Below are positions 46,731-56,193 of a DNA stretch of 64,000 nt, piece by piece. This DNA is from Agarilytica sp033852165. Its GTDB lineage: Bacteria; Pseudomonadota; Gammaproteobacteria; Pseudomonadales; Cellvibrionaceae. Each line of letters starts with the position of its first letter. Position 1 is the stretch's first letter. The position numbers were made by a program, and so were the translations under genes. A model generated the notes under the pieces. It searched no databases. It saw only the letters and a list, made by a program, of their open reading frames with translations, and was not told the origin of the DNA. The stretch is from contig JAWSUZ010000009.1 of the NCBI GenBank assembly GCA_033852165.1, positions 9,176 to 73,175 of the forward strand, in the 5' to 3' direction.

Positions 46731-47255
46731 TTAGTTCGGTATATTTTTCCTATAGAGCGCAAAGCGTTCTACGTCACGATACTCGCCATTCAAAAAGACA
46801 GCTTGCTTATCAAGTCCTTCAGAAACAAATCCATTCTTTTCTGCGACTTTTCTTGACCCAGTATTGCCAGGATTAATATTCAACAGTATTTTTGAAATTT
46901 GTTTTGAATTCAGCAGAAATTGAGAGAATAAACCGAGAGCCTCGGAGGTGTAACCTTTGCCACGATCTCCGGCGTCAAACAAAATATACCCTACCTCGAG
47001 GTAGCTCAAAAAAGGGTTCGGTACCATATAAAACATAACGCCAACGATACGGCCTTCCAAATCAACAATCACCATATGACCTCCGGACTCACTCCAAAAG
47101 CCATTATCTTGGAAGCGTTTCTTGATGGTGGTCTCGTTTAAAATACTCAGCGGAAAATGGTCTCCTCTGGCGCTTAGGTCGCCCCACTTCTGAATAAGAA
47201 GCCCTAGATCACCCGATCCAATATTCCGAATTGCCGTTTTTTCACCTTTTAACAC
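46731..47255 (-). CDS. GNAT acetyltransferase, RimJ/RimL type
   Basis: This is a 174-residue acetyl-CoA-dependent acetyltransferase. The core has IVGVMFYMVPNPFLSYLEVGYILF, then the CoA-binding GDRGKGYTSEALGLF (Q/RxxGxG/A-type loop), and the conserved end NPGNTGSRKVAEKNGF. RimJ/RimL-like members acetylate protein N-termini or small amines; the target is unknown. It is a single gene next to the MITE copy. Confidence 0.85.
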   Translation of the reverse strand: MLKGEKTAIRNIGSGDLGLLIQKWGDLSARGDHFPLSILNETTIKKRFQDNGFWSESGGHMVIVDLEGRIVGVMFYMVPNPFLSYLEVGYILFDAGDRGKGYTSEALGLFSQFLLNSKQISKILLNINPGNTGSRKVAEKNGFVSEGLDKQAVFLNGEYRDVERFALYRKNIPN

Positions 47256-47359
47256 TTACCACCCCCCCTGAGTACAAAATTGAAAACTGGTGACAGCCCA
47301 TAAACAGAGCCGCAATAGACATCTGCTTATGGGTGGACACTAGCTACCTGCCTGCTAAG

Positions 47360-47383
47360 CCAGCAGCCAGCAGCCAGCAGCCA
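47360..47383 (+). repeat. 7-bp tandem repeat (CCAGCAG x 3.5)
   Basis: CCAGCAG repeated head to tail, about 140 bp upstream of the alcohol dehydrogenase gene. Confidence 0.7.
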
Positions 47384-47523
47384 GATCAGTGTATCAAACA
47401 AATGTACGGTTAAATTTCATATGTTGCCGCCCTTTCCTATAAAATGAACCGTATTCGAGGCAGATCCCCATATCGATGGAGGCAATCCAAGCCTGTAAGA
47501 CTAATAAATAGCGAGCATTCAGT

Positions 47524-48642
47524 ATGATCACCTCCCGTGCAGCGGTAGCCTTTGCCCCCGGAGAACCTTTAACTATCGAAGAAATTCAAGTCGAAGGGCC
47601 GAGACAGGGAGAGGTCTTGGTTAAAATTGTCGCAAGCGGCGTCTGCCATACGGATGCATTTACTCTTTCTGGCACTGACCCAGAAGGGATCTTTCCAAGT
47701 ATCTTGGGGCACGAGGGCGGCGGCATTGTGATGGAAGTGGGCGCCGGAGTTACCAGCGTAAAGCCCGGTGACCACGTAATTCCCTTATACACCCCCGAAT
47801 GCGGAGAATGTAAATTCTGCAAGAGCGGTAAAACCAACCTTTGCCAAGCAATTAGAGCCACCCAAGGCCAGGGCCTTATGCCCGATGGCACGTCTCGTTT
47901 TTCACTTAACGGACAACAGCTGTTTCATTACATGGGCACTTCGACTTTTTCCGAGTACACGGTTTTACCTGAAATTTCCCTCGCAAAGATAAACCCTAAC
48001 GCACCACTCGATAAGGTGTGTCTACTGGGCTGCGGCGTAACAACCGGTATGGGCGCGGTATTGAATACAGCAAAGGTAGAGCCTGGGTCGACCGTGGCAA
48101 TATTTGGTCTCGGAGGCATTGGCTTATCCGCTATATTGGGTGCCGTGCAAGCCCAAGCAGGAAGAATTATTGCTATCGATATTAACGAAAGTAAATTTGA
48201 TATTGCGAAAAAATTCGGAGCAACCGAGTGCATTAACCCTAACGATTATGATGGAGACATCCAAGATTATATCCTCGACCTAACCGATGGCGGAGTCGAT
48301 TATTCTTTCGAATGTATTGGCAATGTGAATGTTATGCGATCGGCCTTGGAGTGCTGTCATAAGGGCTGGGGAGAATCGATCATTATTGGCGTCGCGGGTT
48401 CCGGTCAGGAAATCGCAACAAGACCGTTCCAGTTAGTGACAGGGCGGGTATGGCGAGGTTCGGCTTTTGGCGGAGTAAAAGGTCGCAGTGAGCTACCCGG
48501 TATCGTCGACCAATTTATGGAAGGCGAAATCCCCCTCGATGACTTTGTAACCCACACTATGCCACTCAGCGATATTAATAAGGCTTTCGAATTAATGCAC
48601 GAAGGAAAGAGTATTCGTTCGGTAGTGCTATTCGATCAATAA
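47524..48642 (+). CDS. frmA: S-(hydroxymethyl)glutathione dehydrogenase / class III ADH
   Basis: This 372-residue zinc alcohol dehydrogenase of class III oxidises the formaldehyde-glutathione adduct and also reduces S-nitrosoglutathione. The catalytic zinc ligands lie in SGVCHTDAF and GHEGGG. The structural zinc has four Cys in CGECKFCKSGKTNLC. NAD binding is in AIFGLGGIGLSAI. The class III blocks GLMPDGTSRF and SAFGGVKGRSELP are intact. A truncated haemoglobin gene follows 65 bp downstream; an fghA esterase is absent. Confidence 0.95.
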   Translation: MITSRAAVAFAPGEPLTIEEIQVEGPRQGEVLVKIVASGVCHTDAFTLSGTDPEGIFPSILGHEGGGIVMEVGAGVTSVKPGDHVIPLYTPECGECKFCKSGKTNLCQAIRATQGQGLMPDGTSRFSLNGQQLFHYMGTSTFSEYTVLPEISLAKINPNAPLDKVCLLGCGVTTGMGAVLNTAKVEPGSTVAIFGLGGIGLSAILGAVQAQAGRIIAIDINESKFDIAKKFGATECINPNDYDGDIQDYILDLTDGGVDYSFECIGNVNVMRSALECCHKGWGESIIIGVAGSGQEIATRPFQLVTGRVWRGSAFGGVKGRSELPGIVDQFMEGEIPLDDFVTHTMPLSDINKAFELMHEGKSIRSVVLFDQ

Positions 48643-48707
48643 AATTGGTTCAATTTAAAATTTAGACGATGCCATTCTGGCAATGTAATTTGTGAAATTA
48701 AAGTATT

Positions 48708-49127
48708 ATGAAAATCGACGAAACACTACCTTTTGGTTTTGAAGACACCTCCTTCCAATCCGCTGGAGGGGAAAAAGGTATAGCAAAACTTGTACATGTA
48801 TTTTATACAAACATGGAGACGTTTTCTGATGCAAGTGAAATCAGAAGAATGCATCCCGTTGATTTAGAAGAATCAGAAGATAAGCTAACCCGATTTTTAT
48901 GCGGCTGGATGGGCGGGCCTAAACTTTACAGAGAAAAGTACGGGTCTATTAATATTCCGCAAGCCCACCAACACTTGACCATCACGGAGGAGTCTCGTGA
49001 TGCCTGGCTATTATGTATGGATAAAGCTATTGATCAGCAACCGTACTCAGACAAGTTTTCTTCCTATTTGAAAACGCAGCTACGTGTACCGGCAGAGCGG
49101 ATTTTTCAGACGGCGAAGAAGAATTAA
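48708..49127 (+). CDS. Group II truncated haemoglobin
   Basis: This 139-residue globin has the trHbII pattern EIRRMHPVDLEESEDKLTRF, CGWMGGPKLYREKYG, and a proximal His in AHQHLTI followed by RDAWLLCM. Group II members bind O2 and scavenge NO or peroxide. Next to an enzyme that reduces S-nitrosoglutathione, nitrosative-stress detoxification is a reasonable inference. Convergent with the SMP-30 gene, with 14 bp between. Confidence 0.88.
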   Translation: MKIDETLPFGFEDTSFQSAGGEKGIAKLVHVFYTNMETFSDASEIRRMHPVDLEESEDKLTRFLCGWMGGPKLYREKYGSINIPQAHQHLTITEESRDAWLLCMDKAIDQQPYSDKFSSYLKTQLRVPAERIFQTAKKN

Positions 49128-49141
49128 AAGAAAAATTAAAT

Positions 49142-50014
49142 TCATTCAAAAAAACGACTTTCAACTAACCCCGCAATATCGACACGCACTTTAAATATCG
49201 AGCCAGCATCAGGATATAGTGCGCTCGCCTCCTCCACAGGTCGATCACCTGCAGTTGTAATATAAAGCATTTTCAAGTCCTTATCACCGAAAGCCACCAT
49301 AGTCGGGCACTTGGCCGGCACCATAATCTCTTCAATAATGTCTCCAGCGGGATTCAAGCAAACAATACGCGCCCCTTCATATAAAGCCGCCCAGTAGTTC
49401 CCGTTAACATCTACTGCAGCCCCATCTGGACGACCAGAGCCAAAGGGGAACTGATGAAATACACTGCGGTTTGATATACAGCCGGAATCTAAATCATAGT
49501 CGTATCTATAGATTATATGCTTCGGCGTATCCGACAAATAGAAGATGGAATTATCCGGAGAAAACGCTGCGCCGTTTGATGTTAATAAGCCCTGTTCTAG
49601 CTTCGTAGCAGAAAGAGTTTCATTCAATGACCAAAGGCTCGCGGCATCGTGGTCTTTGGGAGGGTAATAAGAACCCGCAATAAATCGCCCTTTAGCATCA
49701 CAGCGGCCATCATTAAACCGATTATGTTTTAGTTCAGCCTCTGGATCACAGATAAATTTTAGGTCGGTATTCCAATCATCCAACAAATAGAACCCACTGT
49801 GCATCGCGAGCACAAAACCTTTTTCTCGACGTAAACTAAAACATCCAATCTCTTCCTTAAAGGTGAGGGAATCATTTTCGCCCGTTTCGGGATTAAAACG
49901 ATGCAGCTGAAAAGCTGTAATATCCACCCAATACAAAAGTTGAGATTTTTCATCCCAGCGCGGACATTCGCCCAACTTAGCTTGAGCAGCTAAAGCAATA
50001 CTCACTTCGCGCAA
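49142..50014 (-). CDS. SMP-30/gluconolactonase-family protein
   Basis: This 290-residue six-bladed propeller has the family blocks LGECPRWDEKSQLLYWVDI (first metal Glu), NRFNDGRCDAKGRFIAGS, LTSNGAAFSPDNSIFYLSDT (Asn ligand) and GRPDGAAVDVNGNYW (Asp). It likely hydrolyses a sugar-acid lactone; substrate unknown. No sugar dehydrogenase gene is beside it. Confidence 0.9.
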   Translation of the reverse strand: MREVSIALAAQAKLGECPRWDEKSQLLYWVDITAFQLHRFNPETGENDSLTFKEEIGCFSLRREKGFVLAMHSGFYLLDDWNTDLKFICDPEAELKHNRFNDGRCDAKGRFIAGSYYPPKDHDAASLWSLNETLSATKLEQGLLTSNGAAFSPDNSIFYLSDTPKHIIYRYDYDLDSGCISNRSVFHQFPFGSGRPDGAAVDVNGNYWAALYEGARIVCLNPAGDIIEEIMVPAKCPTMVAFGDKDLKMLYITTAGDRPVEEASALYPDAGSIFKVRVDIAGLVESRFFE

Positions 50015-50066
50015 GATTCTTCCTCAATAAAATTAAGTGCTAGAAATTGAAACAGCTAAAAAACTT

Positions 50067-50636
50067 CTAAAAAAACAACCCCGAGCCACTATAGCGAGAA
50101 AATTTGGGCCGTAAATATTCATATTGGTCCCCTCGAATACGGCGACTGTTCGTCAAGGCCATATATTCATAGGGGTTCGGGCGATAAGGAAGTGCCAACA
50201 ATTCCATATTCGTTTCTTTTAGTAAGCGGTCCCCTTTAAATTGATTACAACGTTTACACGCCGCCACAACATTCTCCCAAGCATCCTTGCCGCCACGGCT
50301 ACTGGGCTTAACATGGTCACGCGATAACTCAGAAAAGGTAAAGTACTGACCACAATATAAACATTGGCAGTTGTCACGGTAAAATAGGGCAGAATTAGTC
50401 AGAGAAGGGTTTGTACGCATTTTCGTAATACGCTCACCGTCACTTGCGACGATGGCCGGTAATTCAATAGAACTAGTAAGGCCTGTTAAGCGTGATTTGC
50501 CCCCGTAAACTTTTTTGACCACGCCCCCAAGCGACCAAACAACGATATCGCGCGCGTATAAGGTTACACATTCTTGCCAGTGTAACCATTCGATTGGATG
50601 GCCTGCCAAATTCAGTCGTAATATTCTCGCTTCCAC
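50067..50636 (-). CDS. HNH endonuclease
   Basis: This 189-residue protein has an HNH domain in its middle. The Cys pairs (CLYCGQYF and CKRCNQF) bind structural zinc, with the His/Asn residues in RDHVKPSSRGG and WENVVAACK. The GTG start at 50636 follows GAAGGTGACTGC. It is a widespread stand-alone type in gammaproteobacteria, role unknown. No restriction or phage genes are beside it. Confidence 0.88.
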   Translation of the reverse strand: MEARILRLNLAGHPIEWLHWQECVTLYARDIVVWSLGGVVKKVYGGKSRLTGLTSSIELPAIVASDGERITKMRTNPSLTNSALFYRDNCQCLYCGQYFTFSELSRDHVKPSSRGGKDAWENVVAACKRCNQFKGDRLLKETNMELLALPYRPNPYEYMALTNSRRIRGDQYEYLRPKFSRYSGSGLFF

Positions 50637-51243
50637 GCAGTCACCTTCTTAAGTCACGGCTAATGCCTAACGGATCGACATTACTAAAGACTTGAGTATT
50701 GGAGTGAAGTTGCAAAATTCGGCTGATGAGCCAGCTAAAGAGATTGCTAAAAATGCTATTGAGATGAATTTGAAGAGAATTTTGGGGGAGGCTTCCCCTG
50801 CCGGTCGAGTGTGTCGATCGGTCTTTATGAATACGGGTTAATCGGTATTTCAACCAAGCTCCGTGTATGATTGCTTGAGATAATAGTTCGAAGACATCAA
50901 TCCTCGTAGTACGGGTTATACTTAAACTAACCATCCCCCCTAACTAATACTTAAATAATTAGAGTTCTAATTAAATACTACGTCAATTAGAATTCGTGTC
51001 AAGCGCACACAGTAAATCGCCGCAGCACTTTCATGCTACGGCGAACTCACAGGATCTACCCACATCCACGGGTAATTTTCTCGGCTATCATCCTTGCTCC
51101 TTGCCACACATCCGTATGTATGTGTCCCTAACAACAACTATTCTAGTCTTTTAAAGATTTAGCGATAGAGGACATTCTCCATGATCCTTGTAGGATATAT
51201 CCTACAAAATGACTTGATGACGCCAAGTCAGGCTCTTAGGCCA
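50637..51243. other. Intergenic region upstream of HNH gene
   Basis: A minus-strand frame at 50641-50934 (97 codons) ends in the HNH ribosome-binding site, but its start lies directly against a G run and its composition is not protein-like. It is more likely a leader. A sigma70-like TTGACA (50997-51002) lies upstream. Confidence 0.4.
51188..51207. promoter_or_regulatory. Perfect 20-bp palindrome
   Basis: TTGTAGGATATATCCTACAA reads the same on both strands. A second smaller repeat (TGACTTG with CAAGTCA, about 51210-51230) lies next to it, 15 bp from the PilZ stop. It could be an operator (lux-box-like in length) or a transcription end. Confidence 0.45.
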
Positions 51244-51795
51244 TTAACTTCCGCGCATCTTTTTCAATTGATGCCCCTGAGAAACGACAACATGCTGAAT
51301 GAGTACTTCTTGTAAGGTTTCACTCATATCGTAAAAATCCACACGCCAGTACCACTCATCCCCTTCGGGTTCACAGTCCACCACGATTCCCTGCACTGTG
51401 ACGATTTTTTCCGAAGGGTAAAGCGTAAGCTCCATCTTCAGTCTTGAGCCTTCATCAACGCCTTCATGATTGTGAAACGCAACGCCACAGGCACTAATAT
51501 TGGCCTCTTTTATGCGGTGAGCAATGCGATCCACCAAGTTGCTTTCAATCACCAACTGGCTGACAATCCGTTCAATTTTTTGATTGAAAACGGTGACAAG
51601 TTCCGCGACTTTGGGATTATCGTCCGCTATTTCCAATAAAAGCTGCTCAATTCGCTGATCTTGCTTTGATACCAACTCAAGAATATCAGGCGCGTGTACG
51701 CCTTTACTTACCGAAAGTTCATCCCCTGTGAGAACATAATAAGAAATACCAATCGTGTCATTGATTCTAAAGTACCGTCGACGCTCATCTGTCAT
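51244..51795 (-). CDS. PilZ-domain protein
   Basis: This 183-residue protein begins DERRRYFRINDTIGISYYV, an RxxxR-type c-di-GMP motif region. The (D/N)xSxxG counterpart reads ANISACGVAFHNHEG. A helical insert sits between them. PilZ proteins sense cyclic di-GMP. It follows pomB by 9 bp, so it probably tunes the flagellar stator, as in other pomAB-PilZ operons. Confidence 0.85.
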   Translation of the reverse strand: MTDERRRYFRINDTIGISYYVLTGDELSVSKGVHAPDILELVSKQDQRIEQLLLEIADDNPKVAELVTVFNQKIERIVSQLVIESNLVDRIAHRIKEANISACGVAFHNHEGVDEGSRLKMELTLYPSEKIVTVQGIVVDCEPEGDEWYWRVDFYDMSETLQEVLIQHVVVSQGHQLKKMRGS

Positions 51796-51804
51796 TCAAT
51801 ATGC

Positions 51805-52794
51805 CTAAAAAATTTCTTCTGGGTCTAAATCAAAAAGATACTCCGGCTCTAAATCAAGTTCCCGTAATATATCTTCACCTTCTTCGTCTTGCTTTAAGAG
51901 CTGAATATCCGCTTCATCTAACTCGCTCTCCAATCCTTGTTTTACTAAAATTTCCACTCGGCGATTCCTCGCGCGATTTTCACTGCTTGTATTCGGTACT
52001 AGCGACACTGTGTCCGCAAAACCCGCAACTTCAAAGCGCTTAGGATTCAATTCACCGCCCTTCATCAGCTCCATTGCTACCGATACTGCCCGTGAAGACG
52101 ACAGCTCCCAATTTGAACGAAATCGTGAACCACCGATTGGAATGTCGTCCGTATGTCCTTGGACCTCAATTCTACCTTTTTTCTGCATCAAAACCGCTTT
52201 CACCTCGCGCATAACATCTTTATAGGTCGGGGACATTTCGGCCGAACCGGATATAAACGAACCTTTTTCGCGAATGCGGATAATGATAAGTCGACCGCGT
52301 GTTTCGACCTCCACCTGGCCTTCCATAATCTGCTCGCTCAACGCATTCGCCAATTCAAATGCATCCTGCTCGGTCTTATTCAGAAGGTCTTGTAGCTTCT
52401 GCATCACCTTGACCTTAACACCGGCATCGTAGCCCTCTGCACCCTGCTCAATGGTGAATTCTTGAGTGCAATCAACCTCTAGCGACATTTCAGTAATGTC
52501 TTTCGTATGCTGCCATATCTCGTTGATCGGCGTAGCTTCTGGCCTACCGGGACTAAACTCCTGGGCAATGATACTGGTGCCTTTCGGCACATCGGTAACG
52601 TTTAGGGTGTTTTGAACACCAAAGGCCTGAGCCATGGAGCCAGCTAGACGCTTGAATTTCATGGCATCCATTTCAGAAAATGACAGTAGCAACACGAAAA
52701 AGCACATGAGCAACGACATAAGATCTGCAAAGGTCCCCATCCACGGGGGTAATCCCGGAACACAGTCACAGCCGGATTCCTCGTCGTCGCTCAC
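51805..52794 (-). CDS. pomB: Flagellar stator protein PomB/MotB
   Basis: This 329-residue protein has a short N-terminal cytosolic tail and one span with the ion-binding Asp (TFADLMSLLMCFFVLLLSF). A plug/linker and a C-terminal OmpA-like peptidoglycan-binding domain (QGHTDDIPIG, NWELSSSRAVSVA) follow. It couples ion flow to flagellar rotation with the partner PomA encoded 33 bp upstream. The layout matches the sodium-driven PomAB type, which is inference. Confidence 0.92.
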   Translation of the reverse strand: MSDDEESGCDCVPGLPPWMGTFADLMSLLMCFFVLLLSFSEMDAMKFKRLAGSMAQAFGVQNTLNVTDVPKGTSIIAQEFSPGRPEATPINEIWQHTKDITEMSLEVDCTQEFTIEQGAEGYDAGVKVKVMQKLQDLLNKTEQDAFELANALSEQIMEGQVEVETRGRLIIIRIREKGSFISGSAEMSPTYKDVMREVKAVLMQKKGRIEVQGHTDDIPIGGSRFRSNWELSSSRAVSVAMELMKGGELNPKRFEVAGFADTVSLVPNTSSENRARNRRVEILVKQGLESELDEADIQLLKQDEEGEDILRELDLEPEYLFDLDPEEIF

Positions 52795-52827
52795 GCGACC
52801 ACCCGACCGCCGACTGAATCAATCACA

Positions 52828-53589
52828 CTACTCATCGCTCGAGACCTCTCGCTTAGCTTCAGGCAAGTAGGCACGTAGCATCGTGTCAATAACCCTAGGG
52901 TTTTGACCACCCTGAATCGCAAGTAGGGCATCAATAACTAAACTTTTAATCATCGCCTCATCGGCGGCTCTTAATTTAAGCTTGTCAGAAATAGGGCCTG
53001 TTAAAGCGTTCGCAATAATGGCGCCATATAGGGTAGTCAACAATGCAACCGCCATCGCCGGCCCAATCGCTTTCGGATCATCCATGTTTGCCAGCATGGC
53101 AACCAGCCCGATTAATGTCCCAATCATTCCCATTGCCGGTGCCATGTCAGTCATGGATGAAAAAATAGCTGCGCCAACTGAATGCCGTTCAACAGCCTGA
53201 TTCTTATCTTTCGACAGTAGAGTCTTCACTACATCGGGGTCATGACCGTCCACCAAAAGCTGTATGCCACGCTGCAAAAAATCACTGCTAACTTCTTTTC
53301 CCTCTAAAGACAGCAAGCCACCTTTACGGGCCTCATCAGCTAATGACACCACCTCTTCGATCAACTCATTTGGGTCGGGCAATTTGTTCTTGAAACTTTG
53401 AGCAGCGATTTTGAACGCGCTAAGGTATGTCCCCAAGCCAAATTTAACCATGCAGGCAAATATCGTCCCACCGACTACGATGACAACGGATGGGCCGTTG
53501 ACAAACATCGACAGCTCGCCACTCATCATCATTGCAACGACAATTAACGCCAAGGCGCCGATTACTCCGACCAGGGTCGCTAGATCCAC
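52828..53589 (-). CDS. pomA: Flagellar stator protein PomA/MotA
   Basis: This 253-residue protein has four spans: residues 1-25, 30-50, and two later ones (MGMIGTLIGLVAMLANM and AVALLTTLYGAIIANAL), with a large cytoplasmic loop between the second and third. The start MDLATLVGVIGA is typical of PomA. It is the first gene of a pomA-pomB-PilZ operon. Confidence 0.92.
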   Translation of the reverse strand: MDLATLVGVIGALALIVVAMMMSGELSMFVNGPSVVIVVGGTIFACMVKFGLGTYLSAFKIAAQSFKNKLPDPNELIEEVVSLADEARKGGLLSLEGKEVSSDFLQRGIQLLVDGHDPDVVKTLLSKDKNQAVERHSVGAAIFSSMTDMAPAMGMIGTLIGLVAMLANMDDPKAIGPAMAVALLTTLYGAIIANALTGPISDKLKLRAADEAMIKSLVIDALLAIQGGQNPRVIDTMLRAYLPEAKREVSSDE

Positions 53590-53878
53590 CGGTTACTCCT
53601 TATTAAATCAATATCAATGTAAAGCTCTTCACTAAGTCTAGACCGAAAATCGAGGTTGGAGGTCAGACTTAATACGTTTTGCAGCTAACTGAAACGCCAA
53701 TCAGCCTAATATTTAGCCATAAAAGGTCCAAGTGAACGCTATTATCAATATCGGCCTGTCCGCAAATTTCATAAACTTTTTACGGTTATCGTTTTTCCTC
53801 TATAAGCCAAATATCGACTTTATGTTGACCGCCACATACGGCTTAGGTAGGGTGAGCGCAAATGAGGAGAGCCAAACT

Positions 53879-54118
53879 TTGAGCAAGAACGAAACACCCG
53901 ATTTTGAAAAATCTCTCGATGAACTCGAGAGCATTGTCCACTCCCTTGAAACAGGAGAACTCAGTCTTGAGAGTTCCCTGACAACATTTGAACAGGGCAT
54001 CAAACTTACCCGGCAGTGCCAAACAGCTCTGCAAGAGGCTGAACAGCGGGTCACGATACTGTTGGAAAAAAATGGCGAAACCGTCGAAGAAAGCTTCGAT
54101 AAGTCTTCCATCGAATAA
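53879..54118 (+). CDS. xseB: Exodeoxyribonuclease VII small subunit
   Basis: From TTG 53879 this gives 79 residues, the usual length of XseB, with GAGGAG nine bases upstream. The frame is open further to 53732, but those residues are not in the family. The core is FEKSLDELESIVHSLETGEL, then FEQGIKLTRQCQ. It binds XseA to form exonuclease VII. ispA follows 12 bp downstream, the standard order. Confidence 0.9.
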   Translation: MSKNETPDFEKSLDELESIVHSLETGELSLESSLTTFEQGIKLTRQCQTALQEAEQRVTILLEKNGETVEESFDKSSIE

Positions 54119-54130
54119 AACAGCCCTGCA

Positions 54131-55015
54131 ATGAACACTCCTCTCAGTGAATTTATTTCACAGTACCAAACACGCGTCGAGCAACAGTTAGAGTCTCTCT
54201 TTTCCGATCTCAAGCATTACGACACACCTTTATTGAAAGCAATGAAGCACAGCCTGCTCGACGGCGGCAAACGGATTCGCCCCCTACTTTGTTATGCCGC
54301 AGCAGAAGCTATAAGTGAAATCACGCCCGCCACAGATGCCTTCGCCTCATCACTAGAGTGCGTACATGTATACAGTTTGATACACGATGACTTACCTGCA
54401 ATGGACGATGATGATCTGCGTCGAGGCAAACCCACCTGCCATATTGCCTATGGCGAGGCCACGGCAATTCTTGCCGGAGATGCTCTGCAGTGTCTTGCCT
54501 TTGAGACTCTGACAAATGCCTCTGGAGACGCCGAACAAAAGCTAGCCGCCATACACACACTGTCAAAAGCCTCTGGGGCAAACGGCATGGTATTGGGCCA
54601 AGCCATTGACCTAAACGCTGTGGACACTCAACTAACGGTAGACCAACTCGAAACGATGCATCGCCACAAAACAGGCGCACTAATCAAAGCAGCTGTCGTA
54701 ATGGGTGCAATTTCCGCCAAGGCCAGTCAGGCCGACATAAATGCGCTAGAAGATTACGCCACCGCCTTGGGTCTGGCCTTCCAAGTCCAAGATGACATTC
54801 TCGACGTAGTTTCAGACACCGAAACGCTGGGCAAAACCCAAGGTGCCGACGCAGAGCGCAACAAACCCACTTACGTGTCGCTTTTGGGGTTAGAGGCCGC
54901 TAAGCAGAAAGCCGAGTCATTAAGAGATCATGCCATCGCGGCACTATCGTCCTTCGGCAACCGCGCCGATACGCTTATTGAGTTGGCCAACTACGTGGTT
55001 AACCGCCGTAACTAA
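54131..55015 (+). CDS. ispA: Farnesyl diphosphate synthase
   Basis: This 294-residue polyprenyl synthase has both Asp-rich motifs, DDLPAMDDDDLRRGKP and DDILDV, and the GGKRIRPLL block. It condenses IPP with DMAPP and GPP to FPP. Co-transcribed with xseB. dxs, which often follows, is not here. Confidence 0.95.
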   Translation: MNTPLSEFISQYQTRVEQQLESLFSDLKHYDTPLLKAMKHSLLDGGKRIRPLLCYAAAEAISEITPATDAFASSLECVHVYSLIHDDLPAMDDDDLRRGKPTCHIAYGEATAILAGDALQCLAFETLTNASGDAEQKLAAIHTLSKASGANGMVLGQAIDLNAVDTQLTVDQLETMHRHKTGALIKAAVVMGAISAKASQADINALEDYATALGLAFQVQDDILDVVSDTETLGKTQGADAERNKPTYVSLLGLEAAKQKAESLRDHAIAALSSFGNRADTLIELANYVVNRRN

Positions 55016-55171
55016 TTTACTGAAAACAGGTAAAACCCAGAGCGTAACTTTTGATTAGGCCGTCCAAACGCACCTAATCTCTGCTTTTTAGGTGAGATTG
55101 CAACGCTGTCACTGCGATATCCAACTCAAATCCGGTAGAATAGCCTCCTTAAACCATACAACCAGACACTT

Positions 55172-55558
55172 ATGAAACCCGACTTTTTAAACGACATAAA
55201 ATGGACAAGCGATGGCCTTCTTCCGGCAATTGCACAAGATGCGACCTCGGGCAAAGTATTGATGATGGCGTGGATGAACGAAGAGTCCCTAAAACTCACT
55301 GTTCAAGAGCAACGTGCAGTATATTGGTCCCGTTCAAGGCAAACCCTTTGGCGCAAAGGCGAGTCCTCTGGCAACGTGCAACAAATCAAACAAATCAGAC
55401 TGGATTGTGACGGTGATACTCTGGTGTTATTGGTTGATCAAATCGGTGGTATCGCTTGCCACACAGGCCGAGAATCATGCTTCTATCGTGAGTTGGTCGA
55501 TGGCCAGTGGCAAAACCAAGACCCTATTTTAAAAGACCCGAAGGAAATGTATTCATGA
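55172..55558 (+). CDS. hisI: Phosphoribosyl-AMP cyclohydrolase
   Basis: This 128-residue enzyme carries the conserved VYWSRSRQTLWRKGESSGN, the metal-binding LDCDGDTLVLLV and IACHTGRESCFYR. It carries out the third step of histidine biosynthesis. Its stop overlaps the hisE start (ATGA at 55555-55558). HisI and HisE are separate genes here, unlike the fused enterobacterial form. Confidence 0.95.
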   Translation: MKPDFLNDIKWTSDGLLPAIAQDATSGKVLMMAWMNEESLKLTVQEQRAVYWSRSRQTLWRKGESSGNVQQIKQIRLDCDGDTLVLLVDQIGGIACHTGRESCFYRELVDGQWQNQDPILKDPKEMYS

Positions 55559-55890
55559 GCGATGTACTCAAAGAGCTCGATAATGTCTTAGAGCAACGCA
55601 AGCGCGAAGGCGACCCCAACAAATCCTATGTTGCTCAACTGCACGCCAAGGGCTTGAATAAAATATTGGAAAAAGTGGGCGAAGAAAGTACAGAAACGAT
55701 CATTGCCGCTAAAGATGCCGAGCAATCGGGAAAACTTGACCTACTCGTCGCAGAAACTGCCGACTTATGGTTTCATTCAATGGTAATGCTCTCTCACCTT
55801 GGTGGTCAAAGTTCCGACGTACTGGACGAGCTTGCGCGCCGGTTTGATCTGTCCGGTATCACTGAAAAAGAGAACCGAAAAAAAACGTAA
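55555..55890 (+). CDS. hisE: Phosphoribosyl-ATP pyrophosphatase
   Basis: From ATG 55555 (overlapping hisI) it has 111 residues. The MazG-like helical core shows KVGEESTETIIAAKD and ETADLWFHSMVML, with the metal-binding acidic residues. It carries out the second step of histidine biosynthesis. Confidence 0.93.
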   Translation: MSDVLKELDNVLEQRKREGDPNKSYVAQLHAKGLNKILEKVGEESTETIIAAKDAEQSGKLDLLVAETADLWFHSMVMLSHLGGQSSDVLDELARRFDLSGITEKENRKKT

Positions 55891-55974
55891 TTATTCAGCT
55901 CACCCCAAACCAGTACAGTTACCGAATATACTGAATCGTTACAAAAAACTTAATTTAATCTCGGAGATATCATT

Positions 55975-56187
55975 ATGGGATTTGGTGGAATTAGCCCCTG
56001 GTCATTAGTTCTAATTTTGGTCATCGTGCTGCTGTTGTTTGGAACTAAAAAGCTGCGAAATCTCGGTGGCGATTTAGGCGGTGCACTGAAAGGCTTCAAA
56101 AAAGCCATGTCTGACGAGGAAGAAAAAAAGCTTCCTTCGGAAGATAGTGAAGAATCAGACGAAAAAGATTCAAAAGAAGCTAAGTAA
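55975..56187 (+). CDS. tatA: Twin-arginine translocase subunit TatA
   Basis: This is a 70-residue protein: one span (SPWSLVLILVIVLLLFGTKKL), the amphipathic helix (NLGGDLGGALKGFKKAM) and an acidic, Lys-rich tail. GGAG lies 8 bases upstream. It is the pore-forming Tat component. Confidence 0.95.
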   Translation: MGFGGISPWSLVLILVIVLLLFGTKKLRNLGGDLGGALKGFKKAMSDEEEKKLPSEDSEESDEKDSKEAK

Positions 56188-56193
56188 GCGTTT

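Noticed and set aside
50641..50934. 97-codon frame upstream of the HNH gene
   Set aside because: The ATG sits directly against a G run, composition is not protein-like, and its end is the HNH ribosome-binding site.
55071..55094. CACCTAA/TTAGGTG hairpin between ispA and hisI as a terminator
   Set aside because: No T-run follows it.
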